Positions 34,765-43,714 of a stretch of 64,000 bases of DNA are shown piece after piece. The translations under genes and the position numbers were made by a program. How positions within the stretch are numbered: the first letter of the stretch is position 1; the number at the start of each line of letters is the position of its first letter. Source of the DNA: Actinophytocola sp044466355 (GTDB taxonomy: Bacteria; Actinomycetota; Actinomycetes; Mycobacteriales; Pseudonocardiaceae); contig NZ_JBITMQ010000026.1 of NCBI RefSeq assembly GCF_044466355.1, positions 1 to 64,000 on the forward strand, written 5' to 3'. The notes below the pieces were generated by a model. It had not been told where the DNA came from. It saw only the letters and a program-made list of their open reading frames with translations, and made no database searches.

Positions 34765-35855
34765 CCACGCAGACCGAGACCGCGCCGACGCCGCTGGAAC
34801 CCGCGTCCGCCCCAGGGACCCAACCGTCCCGGCTGCGGGCCGCGGGCGTGGCGGCGCTGCGGGCGCTGGCCCCGGTGCTGGTCGCACTGGTGATCGGCGC
34901 GCTCGTGTTGCAGTTGAGCGGAATCAACGCCCTCGCCACCTACCAGCTGATGTTCAGCAACGCGTTCGGCAACGTCGACGGGTTGGCGGGCACACTGACT
35001 TCGGCGACACCGCTGCTGTTCACCGGCGTCGCGACCGCGATCTCCTTCCGTGCCGGGGTGTTCAGCCTCGGCGCGGAGGCCGGGTTCGTGTTCGGCGGGC
35101 TGACCGCGGCCTGGCTCGCCGTCGCGGTGCCGGGGCCTGCCCCGGTGGTCATGGTGGTCGCCATGGCCGGGGCCGTGCTCGCGGGCGCGGTGTTCTCGTT
35201 GCCCGCCGCGGTGTTGAAGACCAAACTCGGCGTCGACGAGGTCGTGTCGACGCTGATGTTGACGTTCGTGGCGACCGGGCTGGTCGGCTGGATCGTCAAC
35301 TCGTACCTGCTCGCGCCGGGACAGGCGAACTCCGCGACACAGGCGGTGCCGTTCTCGCTGCCCCGGCTGCTGCCGCCAGCCTCGCTGAACATCGGGTTCC
35401 TCATCGCGCTCGCGCTCGTGGCCGGGTATTGGGTGTTCCTGCGGCGCACCAGCGCGGGCGCCGAACTCCACCACGTCGGCGTCAACGGACGGTTCGCCGC
35501 CGCACAGGGGATCGGCGTGAACCGGGTGGTGCTGTGGGCGATGGTGGCCACCGGCGCCATCGCCGCGCTCGGCGGCGCCGTGCACGCGATGGGTGTCGTC
35601 GGCAGGTTCGTGGTCGACGGGTTCTCCGCCGACTACGGCTTCACCGGCATCGCCGTCGCGTTGCTGGCCAGGCGCAGCGCGTGGGGCCTCGTGCCCGCCG
35701 CGATCATGTTCGGCGCCTTCGCCAGCGCGGGCACCACCATCCAGCTGTTCGACAACATCCCGCTCGACATCGTGGACGTGTTGCAGGGCACGGTGATGGT
35801 GTTCGCGGTCGCCAGCTTCGCGCTGCACCTGCGCCGACGGAGGGCCGTCCGATGA
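34761..35855 (+). CDS. ABC importer permease 1 (nucleoside/ribose type)
   Basis: A 364-aa membrane protein with ~9-10 helices, BPD_transp_2 type: LRALAPVLVALVIGALVLQL, LSGINALATYQLMFSNAFGN, AISFRAGVFSLGAEAGFVFG, GVDEVVSTLMLTFVATGLVG, VNGRFAAAQGIGVNRVVLWA (EAA-like contact loop), DYGFTGIAVALLARRSAWG. GTG 34761 overlaps the ATPase stop by four bases (GTGA). Pairs with permease 2 to form the channel. Confidence 0.92.
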   Translation: MTTQTETAPTPLEPASAPGTQPSRLRAAGVAALRALAPVLVALVIGALVLQLSGINALATYQLMFSNAFGNVDGLAGTLTSATPLLFTGVATAISFRAGVFSLGAEAGFVFGGLTAAWLAVAVPGPAPVVMVVAMAGAVLAGAVFSLPAAVLKTKLGVDEVVSTLMLTFVATGLVGWIVNSYLLAPGQANSATQAVPFSLPRLLPPASLNIGFLIALALVAGYWVFLRRTSAGAELHHVGVNGRFAAAQGIGVNRVVLWAMVATGAIAALGGAVHAMGVVGRFVVDGFSADYGFTGIAVALLARRSAWGLVPAAIMFGAFASAGTTIQLFDNIPLDIVDVLQGTVMVFAVASFALHLRRRRAVR

Positions 35856-36751
35856 GCACTGTCTTCACTTCGGCCCTGCTGCTGGTCGTCCCGTTGCTGT
35901 TCGCCGCGATCGGCGGGCTGGTGCACCGGGCGTCCGGCGTGGTCAACATCGGTCTGGAAGGCCAGATGCTGGGCGGGGCGCTGGTCAGCGTGCTGGTCAG
36001 CGGCTACACCGGAAGCTGGGTGCTCGGCATCCTGGCCGCCGTGGCCGCCGGTGGGATCACCGGGTTGCTGATGACCCTGGTGATCACCCGGTTGCGGGCC
36101 AACCCGATCATCGTGGGGCTCGGCGTCAACGTGCTGGTGGCGGGCATCATCGGCTTCGTACTGAAGTGGAAGCTCGGCGTGTCCGGCACGCTGCGCATCG
36201 ACGGGCTGGACCGGGTGCCGCGCTGGCACATCGACGCGCTCGACGGCGTGCCGGTGTTGCGGGAGCTGGTCAACGGCAAGGACGTGCTGTTCGTGCTCGC
36301 CCTGGTGTTGATCCCGGCCACCGCGTGGATGCTGCGCAACACGGCGTTCGGGTTGCGGCTGCGGGCCGCGGGCGACGGTGAGGCCGCCGCCGCGAGCCTC
36401 GGGCTGAACGTGCCGATGCTGCGGGAGTTCTCCGGCCTGATCGCCGGGGTGTTCGCCGGGCTCGGCGGCGGTTACCTGGCGCTGGCCCAGGTCGGGCTGT
36501 TCAACGACCAGATGATCGCCGGTCGCGGGTTCATCGCGCTCGCCGCGTTCTACTTCGGCCGCAACCGTCCCGTCCCGACGGCGATCGCGTGCCTGATCTT
36601 CGCGTTCTTCGACGCGCTGCAGGGCAGTCTGCAGACCGGCACGTCGATCGGTCAGCTCCTCACCACGCTGCCCTACGTGATCGTCGTGGTCGCGCTGGCC
36701 TCCTCCGCCGCCCGGCAACGGGCCCGAGCACGAAAGCTGCCGGCATCATGA
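35852..36751 (+). CDS. ABC importer permease 2 (nucleoside/ribose type)
   Basis: A 299-aa membrane protein with ~8 helices: LLVVPLLFAAIGGLVHRASG, VVNIGLEGQMLGGALVSVLV, NPIIVGLGVNVLVAGIIGFV, LRAAGDGEAAAASLGLNVPM (cytoplasmic contact loop), GLGGGYLALAQVGLFNDQMI. ATG 35852 overlaps the permease 1 stop (ATGA); the longer frame upstream is antisense-like Arg-rich sequence inside permease 1. Partner of permease 1. Confidence 0.92.
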   Translation: MSTVFTSALLLVVPLLFAAIGGLVHRASGVVNIGLEGQMLGGALVSVLVSGYTGSWVLGILAAVAAGGITGLLMTLVITRLRANPIIVGLGVNVLVAGIIGFVLKWKLGVSGTLRIDGLDRVPRWHIDALDGVPVLRELVNGKDVLFVLALVLIPATAWMLRNTAFGLRLRAAGDGEAAAASLGLNVPMLREFSGLIAGVFAGLGGGYLALAQVGLFNDQMIAGRGFIALAAFYFGRNRPVPTAIACLIFAFFDALQGSLQTGTSIGQLLTTLPYVIVVVALASSAARQRARARKLPAS

Positions 36752-37308
36752 GCAAGACCGCACTGGTCCTCGTCGACGTCATCAACGACTTCTACGACCC
36801 GGCGGGACCCAACTACTACCCGCGCGTGACGCAGACACTCGAACCGTTGCGGCGGTTGCTGTTCACGGCGCGGGAGTCCGGTGCGCTGGTCGTGCACGCG
36901 GTGGAGCGGCACCGCGAGGGGGTGACGGACGCCGAGCAGCCGAAGCTGCCCGTGCACTGCCTGCAGGGGTCGTTCGAGGCGGCGTTCTTCGGCGGGTTCG
37001 AGCCGGTGAAGACCGAGGTGGTGGTGCCGAAACGGCGGTACTCCAGCTTCTTCGCCACCGACCTGGCCCTGGTGCTGCACGAACAACGGGTGACGCGGAT
37101 CGTCGTCGCCGGCGTGAAGACCAACGTCTGCATCCGGGCCACGTGCCAGGACGGCTTCGCACACGGGTTCGAGGTCGTCGTCCCGCGCGAGGCGACCAAC
37201 TCCAACCGTGAACACCTGGAAACCGCCTCGCTGGAGGACATCGAACGCTACTTCGGTTCGGTGACCACGCTGGACGAGGCGGCCCGGCTGCTGCGGGAGC
37301 ACCCGTGA
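36748..37308 (+). CDS. Isochorismatase-like cysteine hydrolase
   Basis: A 186-aa cytosolic hydrolase. Catalytic triad of the superfamily: Asp10 (LVLVDVINDF), Lys in VVPKRRYSSFFATDL, Cys in GVKTNVCIRATCQDG with the preceding cis-peptide region. The K-R-R-Y-S-x-F-x-x-T-D-L block resembles RutB-like ureidoacrylate and carbamoyl-amide hydrolases more than nicotinamidases, although PVHCLQGSFEAAF recalls the nicotinamidase metal-site loop. It probably hydrolyses an amide or ureido group of the imported compound or its base. ATG 36748 overlaps the permease stop (ATGA). Confidence 0.88.
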   Translation: MSKTALVLVDVINDFYDPAGPNYYPRVTQTLEPLRRLLFTARESGALVVHAVERHREGVTDAEQPKLPVHCLQGSFEAAFFGGFEPVKTEVVVPKRRYSSFFATDLALVLHEQRVTRIVVAGVKTNVCIRATCQDGFAHGFEVVVPREATNSNREHLETASLEDIERYFGSVTTLDEAARLLREHP

Positions 37309-38180
37309 CGGCGCGCTGTGTGGTGGTCGGGTACGCGGGCGTCGACTTCAAGTTCGCCACCGAGCCCTTCGGCGGTCCCGGCCACACCACCATCGTCCGG
37401 CATTCGTTGCACGGCGCGGGGGTGCTGCCGGGTGCAGCCGCCTACTTCGCGTTGGGGCTGGCCGGGAACGGGGTGTCGGTGGACCTCGTCTCGTGGGTCG
37501 GCGACGACGAGAACGGCACGCTGTTCGTCGAGCACCACCGCCGCGCGGGCGTGAACGTCGAGGGCGTGTCCCGGACGGGCACCCGCTCACCGGTCACCCA
37601 CATGTTCTGGCCGGACGAGGGTGAACCGGTGGTGTTCTTCGACCCCGGCGACGTCGACCAGACGTTGACCGAGGTACAACGGGAACTGCTCGCGACGGCA
37701 CCGGCGGTGCTCGTCGGCGTCGGACCCGAGACCGCGACCGCCGCCGCGCTCGACGTCATCCCGGACGACGCGCTCGTCATGTGGGCGGTCAAACGGGATC
37801 CGCTGTCGGTGCCGCCGGACCTGGCCGCCGCGCTGGCGGCTCGCGCCGACGTGATCTGCCACAGCGAAGCCGAAACCGACTTCCTGAACGACATCTGCGG
37901 GCTCGACCTCGACGCGCTCGCCGCGGCGGGCACGCTCGTGGTCGAGACCCGTGGCGCGCGAGGCGCCGCACTGCGCACGGACTACCGGCAAACGGTGGTG
38001 GCGGCCCCGAGGCCGGTGGCGGTCGAGGACACCACCGGCGCGGGCGACACCTTCGCCGCCGGGCTGATGGCCCGGCTGCCGCACCGCACCGATCTGGCCG
38101 CGATCGACCTGGAGGCCGCGGTCCTCGCCGCGTGCGCGGACGCGCACGCCCTGCTCCAGGCACGGACGAACGAGAGATGA
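37305..38180 (+). CDS. PfkB-family sugar kinase
   Basis: A 291-aa kinase of the ribokinase superfamily. N-terminal strand ARCVVVGYAGVDFKF, substrate-lid region GAAAYFALGLAGNGVSVDLV, and the C-terminal signature VEDTTGAGDTFAAGLMARLP with the catalytic Asp (GAGD). It likely phosphorylates a sugar or nucleoside released inside the cell. GTG 37305 overlaps the hydrolase stop (GTGA). Next to a nucleoside phosphorylase, a ribose-type substrate is reasonable but not proven. Confidence 0.9.
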   Translation: MTARCVVVGYAGVDFKFATEPFGGPGHTTIVRHSLHGAGVLPGAAAYFALGLAGNGVSVDLVSWVGDDENGTLFVEHHRRAGVNVEGVSRTGTRSPVTHMFWPDEGEPVVFFDPGDVDQTLTEVQRELLATAPAVLVGVGPETATAAALDVIPDDALVMWAVKRDPLSVPPDLAAALAARADVICHSEAETDFLNDICGLDLDALAAAGTLVVETRGARGAALRTDYRQTVVAAPRPVAVEDTTGAGDTFAAGLMARLPHRTDLAAIDLEAAVLAACADAHALLQARTNER

Positions 38181-38941
38181 GGATGGCAGACAACTACACC
38201 GAGCGGGCCTGGTACCTGAGGTGCGCCGCCGAGGACGTGGCCGAACGCGGCGTCCTGGTCGGCGACCGCGGGCGAGTGCTGGTCGCGGCCGAACTGCTCG
38301 ACGACGCCCGGATCCTCAACGAAGACCGGGGGCTGACCACCGCCACCGGCACCTGGCGCGGCACACCCGTCACGATCAGTGCCTTCGGTATGGGCGCGGC
38401 GATCGCGGCGGTCGTGCTGCACGAGCTGACCGCGCTCGGCATGCGGTCGGTGGTGCGCCTGGGGACCGCGCTCGCCGTGGGGGAGGCCGAACTCGGCGAC
38501 CTGATCGTCGCCGACAGCGCGCTGCGTGGCGAGGCCACGTCGGCGACCTACGTCCCCAAGGGCTATCCCGCCGCCCCCGACCTGGACCTGACGCTGGCGC
38601 TGCGCGACGCGGCGCGGCGATCGGGACGCCGGACGACCACCGGGATGATCGCCAGCTACGACGGCTTCTACTCCGAACTGTTCGCCGACGCGACGATGCC
38701 GTCGTCCAAGTCGGTCGACGTGGCCGAACTGGTCCGGGGCGGCGTGGTCGGGCTGGACATGGAAAGCAGTGCCGTGCTGGCCATCGGGCGGTCGCTGGGC
38801 GTGCGGAGCGGGGTGCTGTGTCTGGCCAGTGTGGACGGTCGGGATCACGGCAAGATCGAGGGGACCGACCGGATCAGGGCCGAACAGGACCTGTTGACAG
38901 CCGGTCTCGACGCGCTGTGCGCGACGCGGTTGAAAGATTAG
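38177..38941 (+). CDS. Nucleoside phosphorylase (PNP/UDP family)
   Basis: A 254-aa enzyme of the purine/uridine phosphorylase fold. Phosphate-site region VTISAFGMGAAIAAVVLHEL, GMRSVVRLGTALAVGEAELG, and the ribose-binding block GGVVGLDMESSAVLAIGRSL (the M-E-S motif of uridine-phosphorylase-like members). It would cleave a nucleoside-like substrate to base plus sugar-1-phosphate (or act as a nucleosidase). ATG 38177 overlaps the kinase stop (ATGA); ATG 38183 is an alternative. Confidence 0.9.
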   Translation: MRMADNYTERAWYLRCAAEDVAERGVLVGDRGRVLVAAELLDDARILNEDRGLTTATGTWRGTPVTISAFGMGAAIAAVVLHELTALGMRSVVRLGTALAVGEAELGDLIVADSALRGEATSATYVPKGYPAAPDLDLTLALRDAARRSGRRTTTGMIASYDGFYSELFADATMPSSKSVDVAELVRGGVVGLDMESSAVLAIGRSLGVRSGVLCLASVDGRDHGKIEGTDRIRAEQDLLTAGLDALCATRLKD

Positions 38942-38951
38942 GAGCGATGCG

Positions 38952-39716
38952 ATGAGCGTCAGCAAGTCATACCTGGACACGATGGTGGAACGGCTGCAGA
39001 CCATGCGGGACACGCAGCTCGATGCCATCAACGCCGCCGCGCAACTGTGCGCGGACACCATTCTCGGCGACAACCTGGTGTTCACCTTCGGCACCGGCCA
39101 CGGCGGGTTCGCCGCGCTGGAGATGTTCCCGCGCACCGGCACGATCACCGGCTTCCGGCCGATCGTCGACACGCCGATCGCCCTGATGCACCACGTGTGG
39201 GGCGACATGGGCACCTTCCAGTACCGGTTCCTGCACTCGCGCCCCGGCTACGGCCCGGTCATCCTGAAGGCCAACCGCGCGCGCGACGGCGACGCGCTGA
39301 TGTTGTTCTCCCACTCGGGAATCAACAACGTCATCCTGGACATGGCGTTGGAGTTCAAGGAGAAGGGCCGCAAGGTCGTCGCCATCACGAGCATCCCGCA
39401 CTCGTCCGCCGTGCCGAGCAGGCACGCGTCGGGCAGGCGGCTCTACGAGGTCGCCGACATCGTGGTGGACACCGGCGTGCCGAAGGAGGACGCCTCCCAG
39501 TTCATCGAGGGCCTCGAACACCCGGTCGGGCCGACGTCCACCTCGATCGCCATCGCGGCGGGCCACGCGATCGTCTCGGCCACCACCGAGGAGATCGTCC
39601 GGCGCGGGAAGAAGCCGTACATCATGGTCAACACCAACACGGCGACGGTGGAGGAAGCCCACCGCAAGAACGAGGAGAACTACGAAGAGCTGTGGCGGTT
39701 GATGTGCAACAGGTAG
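38952..39716 (+). CDS. SIS-domain phosphosugar-binding protein
   Basis: A 254-aa sugar-isomerase-domain protein of the uncharacterised phosphosugar-binding group (UPF0309/COG4821-like). SIS motifs: NLVFTFGTGHGGFAALEMFP, RDGDALMLFSHSGINNVILD (Ser-rich phosphate loop), KGRKVVAITSIPHSSAVPSR, and a C-terminal PVGPTSTSIAIAAGHAIVSA. GGAG lies nine bases before ATG 38952. It probably isomerises or binds the phosphorylated sugar produced upstream in the operon. Precise reaction unknown. Confidence 0.88.
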   Translation: MSVSKSYLDTMVERLQTMRDTQLDAINAAAQLCADTILGDNLVFTFGTGHGGFAALEMFPRTGTITGFRPIVDTPIALMHHVWGDMGTFQYRFLHSRPGYGPVILKANRARDGDALMLFSHSGINNVILDMALEFKEKGRKVVAITSIPHSSAVPSRHASGRRLYEVADIVVDTGVPKEDASQFIEGLEHPVGPTSTSIAIAAGHAIVSATTEEIVRRGKKPYIMVNTNTATVEEAHRKNEENYEELWRLMCNR

Positions 39717-41158
39717 CCGATCGCGGCCTGTTCATCGGCGGCGACGTCGTCGAAGGCACTGAGTCGCGACCCGTCCGCAACCCGGCGGACGGGTCGCTGG
39801 TGGCCCACTACGCCGTCGCCACGCCCGCCGACGTCGACCGCGCGGTGGCCGACGCGCACGATCGCGGTCGCGTGTGGACGGACATGCACCCGGACGAGCG
39901 GGCCCGCATCCTTCTCCGCGGCGCGGCGGCCATCCGCGAACACGTCGACGAGATCGCCCACGTGCTGACCCTGGAGCAGGGCAAGCCGATTCCCGACAGT
40001 GTCAAGGAAATCCTGTTCGGCGCGGCCGTCTTCGAGTACTACGCCGAGGAAGGCCGCCGCGTCCACGGCACGCTGCGGCCCAACGCGAGCGCCGACACCA
40101 TGAGCATGATCAGCTACCACCCGGTCGGCGTGGTGGCGGGGATCGTGCCGTGGAACTACCCGGTCGACCTGTACGCGTGGAAGGTGGCGCCCGCGCTCGC
40201 GGCCGGCTGCCCGGTGGTGGTGAAGCCGCCGGAGGAGGCGCCGCTGGCCATCGGGATGGTCACCGCGCTGCTCATCGACGCGGGCCTGCCGCCGGGCGCG
40301 CTCGCGGACCTGCCGGGTGGCGCCAACGTCGGCCAGCGCCTGGCCGCGCACCCGGACGTCGCCGTGATCACCGCGACCTGCTCGACCGCGACCGGCAAGG
40401 CCATCATGCGCACGGCCGCGGAGCACCTGACCAGGGTGAGCCTCGAACTGGGCGGGCACTGCCCGTTCGTCGTGCTGCCGGACGCCGACGTTGCCTCGGC
40501 CGCACGTGCCGCCGCGCGGCGGTCCTTCTCCAACATGGGCCAGATCTGCATCGCGGTGAACCGGGTCGTCGTGCACGAGGAAGTGGCGGATGAGTTCGTG
40601 GCCGCGCTGCGGGCGGAGGTCGCGGGCTACGTGCTGGGCGACCCGTCGGAGCCCGGTGTCGGGTACGGACCGTGCACCACCGCGCAGGTGGTCGAGAAGG
40701 CCCGCGCTCACATCGCCGACGCGGTGGACCGGGGCGCGCGGCTCGTCATCGGCGGCCGGGAACCGGACGGGTTCGCGGCGGGCCACTACTTCCTGCCGAC
40801 GGTGCTCGACCACGTGCCCGCCGACGCGCTGGTGATGACCGAGGAGACGTTCGGGCCGGTGCTCGCCGTCCACCGGGTCGGCACCATCGCCGAGGCCGTC
40901 GCGGTCGCCAACGCCACCGACTACGGGCTCGCCGCCTACGTCTACGGCGAGGACCTCGGACAGGCGCTGGCAGTCGCGGAGCAGATCGAGGCCGGTGGTG
41001 TCGGCGTGAACGTCAACGACGTGTCCGAGCTGCAGGCGCCGTTCGGCGGCTGGAAGCAGTCCGGACTCGGCCGGGAGCTGGGGCCGGAAGGCCTGCACGC
41101 GTACCTGGAGACCAAGCACACCAAGGTTCGGCGGCCGGTCGTGGTGGCGGGCAGATGA
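39692..41158 (+). CDS. Aldehyde dehydrogenase 1
   Basis: About 488 aa, NAD(P)-dependent ALDH superfamily, succinate/glutarate-semialdehyde-like. Motifs: GIVPWNYPVDLYAWKVAPAL, catalytic Glu in LELGGHCPFVVLPDADV, catalytic Cys in FSNMGQICIAVNRVVV, EETFGPVLAVHRV, PFGGWKQSGLGRELGPEGL. The usual FTGS before the nucleotide loop reads VITATCSTATGKAIM. The start is uncertain: GTG 39692 (GAAGAG upstream) or GTG 39704, both overlapping the SIS gene. Substrate not determined by sequence. Confidence 0.88.
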   Translation: MAVDVQQVADRGLFIGGDVVEGTESRPVRNPADGSLVAHYAVATPADVDRAVADAHDRGRVWTDMHPDERARILLRGAAAIREHVDEIAHVLTLEQGKPIPDSVKEILFGAAVFEYYAEEGRRVHGTLRPNASADTMSMISYHPVGVVAGIVPWNYPVDLYAWKVAPALAAGCPVVVKPPEEAPLAIGMVTALLIDAGLPPGALADLPGGANVGQRLAAHPDVAVITATCSTATGKAIMRTAAEHLTRVSLELGGHCPFVVLPDADVASAARAAARRSFSNMGQICIAVNRVVVHEEVADEFVAALRAEVAGYVLGDPSEPGVGYGPCTTAQVVEKARAHIADAVDRGARLVIGGREPDGFAAGHYFLPTVLDHVPADALVMTEETFGPVLAVHRVGTIAEAVAVANATDYGLAAYVYGEDLGQALAVAEQIEAGGVGVNVNDVSELQAPFGGWKQSGLGRELGPEGLHAYLETKHTKVRRPVVVAGR

Positions 41159-42579
41159 GCGGCGTTCCCGACAGCACTCCGGACCAGGTGCGGGCGAGCC
41201 TGGTGGCGGCAAGGGCGGCCGCCCCCGTCCTTGCCGCCTCCTCGCCTGCCGAGCGGGCCGAGTGGTTGGGGGCCATCGCGTCCGCGCTGGAGGACGACGT
41301 CGCCGGGCTCGTCGAGCTGGCCGACCGGGAGACGGGCCTGGGGCGGGAGCGGCTCACCGGTGAGGTGCATCGGACGGCCGGACAGCTGCGGCACTACGCC
41401 TCGGCGGCAGTGGAGGGCTCCTACCTCGGCGTGACGATCGACAACGGCACACCTCGGCTGGTCCGGGTGAACGTGCCGCTCGGGCCGGTCGCGGTGTTCG
41501 GCGCGAGCAACTTCCCGTTCGCGTTCAGCGTGCTGGGCAACGACACCGCGTCCGCGCTCGCGGCGGGCTGTCCCGTCGTGGTCAAGGCGCACCCCGCCCA
41601 CGCGGGCCTCAGTGACCGGCTGGCGCGGCTCGCCGAACGGCACGCACCCGAGGGCGCTTTCAGCCTGGTGCACGGTTTCGAGGCGGGCCGCGACCTGGTG
41701 ACCGCGCCGGAGACCGCGGCCGTGGCGTTCACCGGTTCGCAGGCGGGCGGCCTGGCGTTGTGGCGGCTCGCGAACGAACGCGAACGGGTCATCCCGGTCT
41801 ACGCCGAGATGGGCACGGTGAACCCGGTGGTGGTGACGCCCTCGGCCGCGGCCGATCTCGACGACCTCGCCGCGGGGTTCGTCGGCTCGTTCACGCTCGG
41901 CTCCGGGCAGTTCTGCACCAAGCCGGGGCTGCTGTTCGCACCGGCGGGGCACGACGCGGCAAACCGTGTGGCGCACGCGCTCCGTGCCGCCGAGCCGACC
42001 CCGTTCATGCTCACGGAGGCGATCGCGTCGGGTGTCCCGGCCGGGGTCGCACGCCTGGTCGACGCGGGCGCCCGGCTCGTCGCGACGACCCCAGACACGC
42101 TCGGGCCGGGGCGCACGGCGGCCGCCGCCGTGCTCGCGGTGCCGATCGGGTTGCTGGCGGCGGGAAGTCCGCTGCTCGAAGAGTGCTTCGGGCCGGTCGC
42201 CCTGGTCGCCGAGTACGCCGACACCGGCGAACTCCGTGCCGCGCTGGGCACGCTCCCCGGCAGCCTGGCCGCGGCGGTCATGCCGGCCGGCGACGACGAT
42301 CCCGACGCGAGCTGGCTCGTGGCCACGCTCGCCACCACGGCGGGCCGGGTCACGGTCGGCGACTGGACCACCGGGGTCGCCTACACCTGGGCCCAGCACC
42401 ACGGCGGCCCGTGGCCCGCGACCAGCGTGCCGTGGGCGACGTCGGTAGGCGCGGCGGCGCTGACCCGGTTCGTGCGGCCGGTCGCCTACCAGTCGGCGCC
42501 CGACTCCTGCCTGCCCGTGCCCGCCCGCGCGGACAACCCGTGGCGCGTGCCGAGGCGGATCGACGGGGTGCTCGCATGA
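41155..42579 (+). CDS. Aldehyde dehydrogenase 2, alpha-ketoglutarate-semialdehyde DH-like
   Basis: A 474-aa ALDH of the NADP-dependent ketoglutaric-semialdehyde type. Diagnostic text: GPVAVFGASNFPFAFSVLGN, DTASALAAGCPVVVKAHPAH, catalytic Glu in VYAEMGTVNPVVV, catalytic Cys in LGSGQFCTKPGLLF, LEECFGPVALVAEY. Relatives oxidise 2,5-dioxopentanoate to 2-oxoglutarate in pentose, glucarate and hydroxyproline catabolism, but related C5 semialdehydes are possible. ATG 41155 overlaps the ALDH1 stop (ATGA). Confidence 0.9.
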   Translation: MSGVPDSTPDQVRASLVAARAAAPVLAASSPAERAEWLGAIASALEDDVAGLVELADRETGLGRERLTGEVHRTAGQLRHYASAAVEGSYLGVTIDNGTPRLVRVNVPLGPVAVFGASNFPFAFSVLGNDTASALAAGCPVVVKAHPAHAGLSDRLARLAERHAPEGAFSLVHGFEAGRDLVTAPETAAVAFTGSQAGGLALWRLANERERVIPVYAEMGTVNPVVVTPSAAADLDDLAAGFVGSFTLGSGQFCTKPGLLFAPAGHDAANRVAHALRAAEPTPFMLTEAIASGVPAGVARLVDAGARLVATTPDTLGPGRTAAAAVLAVPIGLLAAGSPLLEECFGPVALVAEYADTGELRAALGTLPGSLAAAVMPAGDDDPDASWLVATLATTAGRVTVGDWTTGVAYTWAQHHGGPWPATSVPWATSVGAAALTRFVRPVAYQSAPDSCLPVPARADNPWRVPRRIDGVLA

Positions 42580-43712
42580 CCGGGTTGCCACTGGAAGGCG
42601 TGCTCGTCGCCGACTTCAGCCGGGTGCTCGCGGGCCCGCTGATGACCGTGATGCTGGCCGACCTCGGCGCCACGGTCGTGAAGGTCGAACGACCCGGAGC
42701 GGGCGACGACACCCGGGCGTGGGGGCCGCCGTTCACCGACGACTCCAGCACGTACTTCGAGTGCGCCAACCGGTCGAAGAAGTCGGTGACGCTCGACCTG
42801 CGGGACCCGGCCGATCTGGCTCTGGCCAAGGAACTCGCCGCCCGCGCCGACGTGGTGGTGGAGAACTTCAAGGCCGGCGCCATGACCGCGTTCGGGCTCG
42901 ACTACGCCGCGGTCCGGCAGGTCAACCCGCGCGTCGTGTACTGCTCGATCTCCGGTTTCGGCCCGGACTCGGACCTGCCCGGCTACGACTTCCTGGTGCA
43001 GGCCGTCGGCGGCCTGATGAGCATCACCGGCGCCGACGACGGGCCACCGACGAAGGTCGGCGTGGCGCTCGTCGACGTGCTCACCGCCAAGGACGCCACG
43101 ATCGGCGTGCTGGCCGCGCTGGCGGCCCGCGACCGTGACGGCGAAGGGCAACTGGTCGAGGTGAACCTGTTGTCCAGCCTGCTGGGTTCGCTCGCCAATC
43201 AGGCGTCGGCGTACCTGTGGACCGGCAAGGCGCCGGGTCGGCTCGGTAACCGGCACCCGTCGATCGCTCCGTACGAGACACTGTCCTGCCAGGACGGTCT
43301 GCTCGCCGTGTGCTGCGGCAACGACGGCCAGTTCCGGCGCTGTGTCACGGAACTCGGCGACCCGGCCCTGGCGGACGATCCGCGCTTCGCCACCAACGCC
43401 GACCGGGTCGCCAACCGGACGGAGCTGGTGGCCGCACTCGAAACCCCGCTCGCCACCGACACCACGGACTCCTGGATCACCCGGCTCACCTCGGTCGGCG
43501 TGCCCGCGGGCAAGGTCGGCGACCTCGCCGACGCGTTCGGACTCGCCGACCGCCTCGGCCTCGACCCAACGACGCCCGTCGGCCCCGGCCGGTCCCCGCA
43601 GGTGCGGCACCCGATCAGCTATTCCAGAACCCCCGTCACCCGGTACGCGCCGCCGCCGCGACTGGGTGAGCACAGCGACGAGATCCGCCGCTGGCTGTCC
43701 ACTGAGGAGTAA
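42576..43712 (+). CDS. Class III (CaiB/Frc-type) CoA-transferase
   Basis: A 378-aa CoA-transferase. Motifs: LEGVLVADFSRVLAGPLMTV, LADLGATVVKVERPGAGDDT, ENFKAGAMTAFGLDYAAVRQ, active-site Asp in LPGYDFLVQAVGGLMSITG, and the C-terminal RHPISYSRTPVTRYAPPP. Next to a glutaryl-CoA-dehydrogenase-like gene, a dicarboxylate such as glutarate is the most plausible CoA acceptor, as in succinyl-CoA:glutarate CoA-transferases (inference). ATG 42576 overlaps the preceding stop (ATGA). Confidence 0.9.
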   Translation: MTGLPLEGVLVADFSRVLAGPLMTVMLADLGATVVKVERPGAGDDTRAWGPPFTDDSSTYFECANRSKKSVTLDLRDPADLALAKELAARADVVVENFKAGAMTAFGLDYAAVRQVNPRVVYCSISGFGPDSDLPGYDFLVQAVGGLMSITGADDGPPTKVGVALVDVLTAKDATIGVLAALAARDRDGEGQLVEVNLLSSLLGSLANQASAYLWTGKAPGRLGNRHPSIAPYETLSCQDGLLAVCCGNDGQFRRCVTELGDPALADDPRFATNADRVANRTELVAALETPLATDTTDSWITRLTSVGVPAGKVGDLADAFGLADRLGLDPTTPVGPGRSPQVRHPISYSRTPVTRYAPPPRLGEHSDEIRRWLSTEE

Positions 43713-43714
43713 CG

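Noticed and set aside
36748..37308. Assignment of the cysteine hydrolase as a nicotinamidase
   Set aside because: The K-R-R-Y-S-S-F block fits RutB-like hydrolases better and the metal-binding Asp-x-His motif of nicotinamidases is not evident; left as a general cysteine hydrolase.
37781..38176. An N-terminal domain fused to the nucleoside phosphorylase
   Set aside because: The upstream frame is the shifted reading of the PfkB gene; the ATGA overlap at 38177 is the real start.
39047..39691. An SIS-ALDH fusion protein in the ALDH frame
   Set aside because: Upstream codons are the out-of-frame reading of the SIS gene, which has its own stop at 39716.
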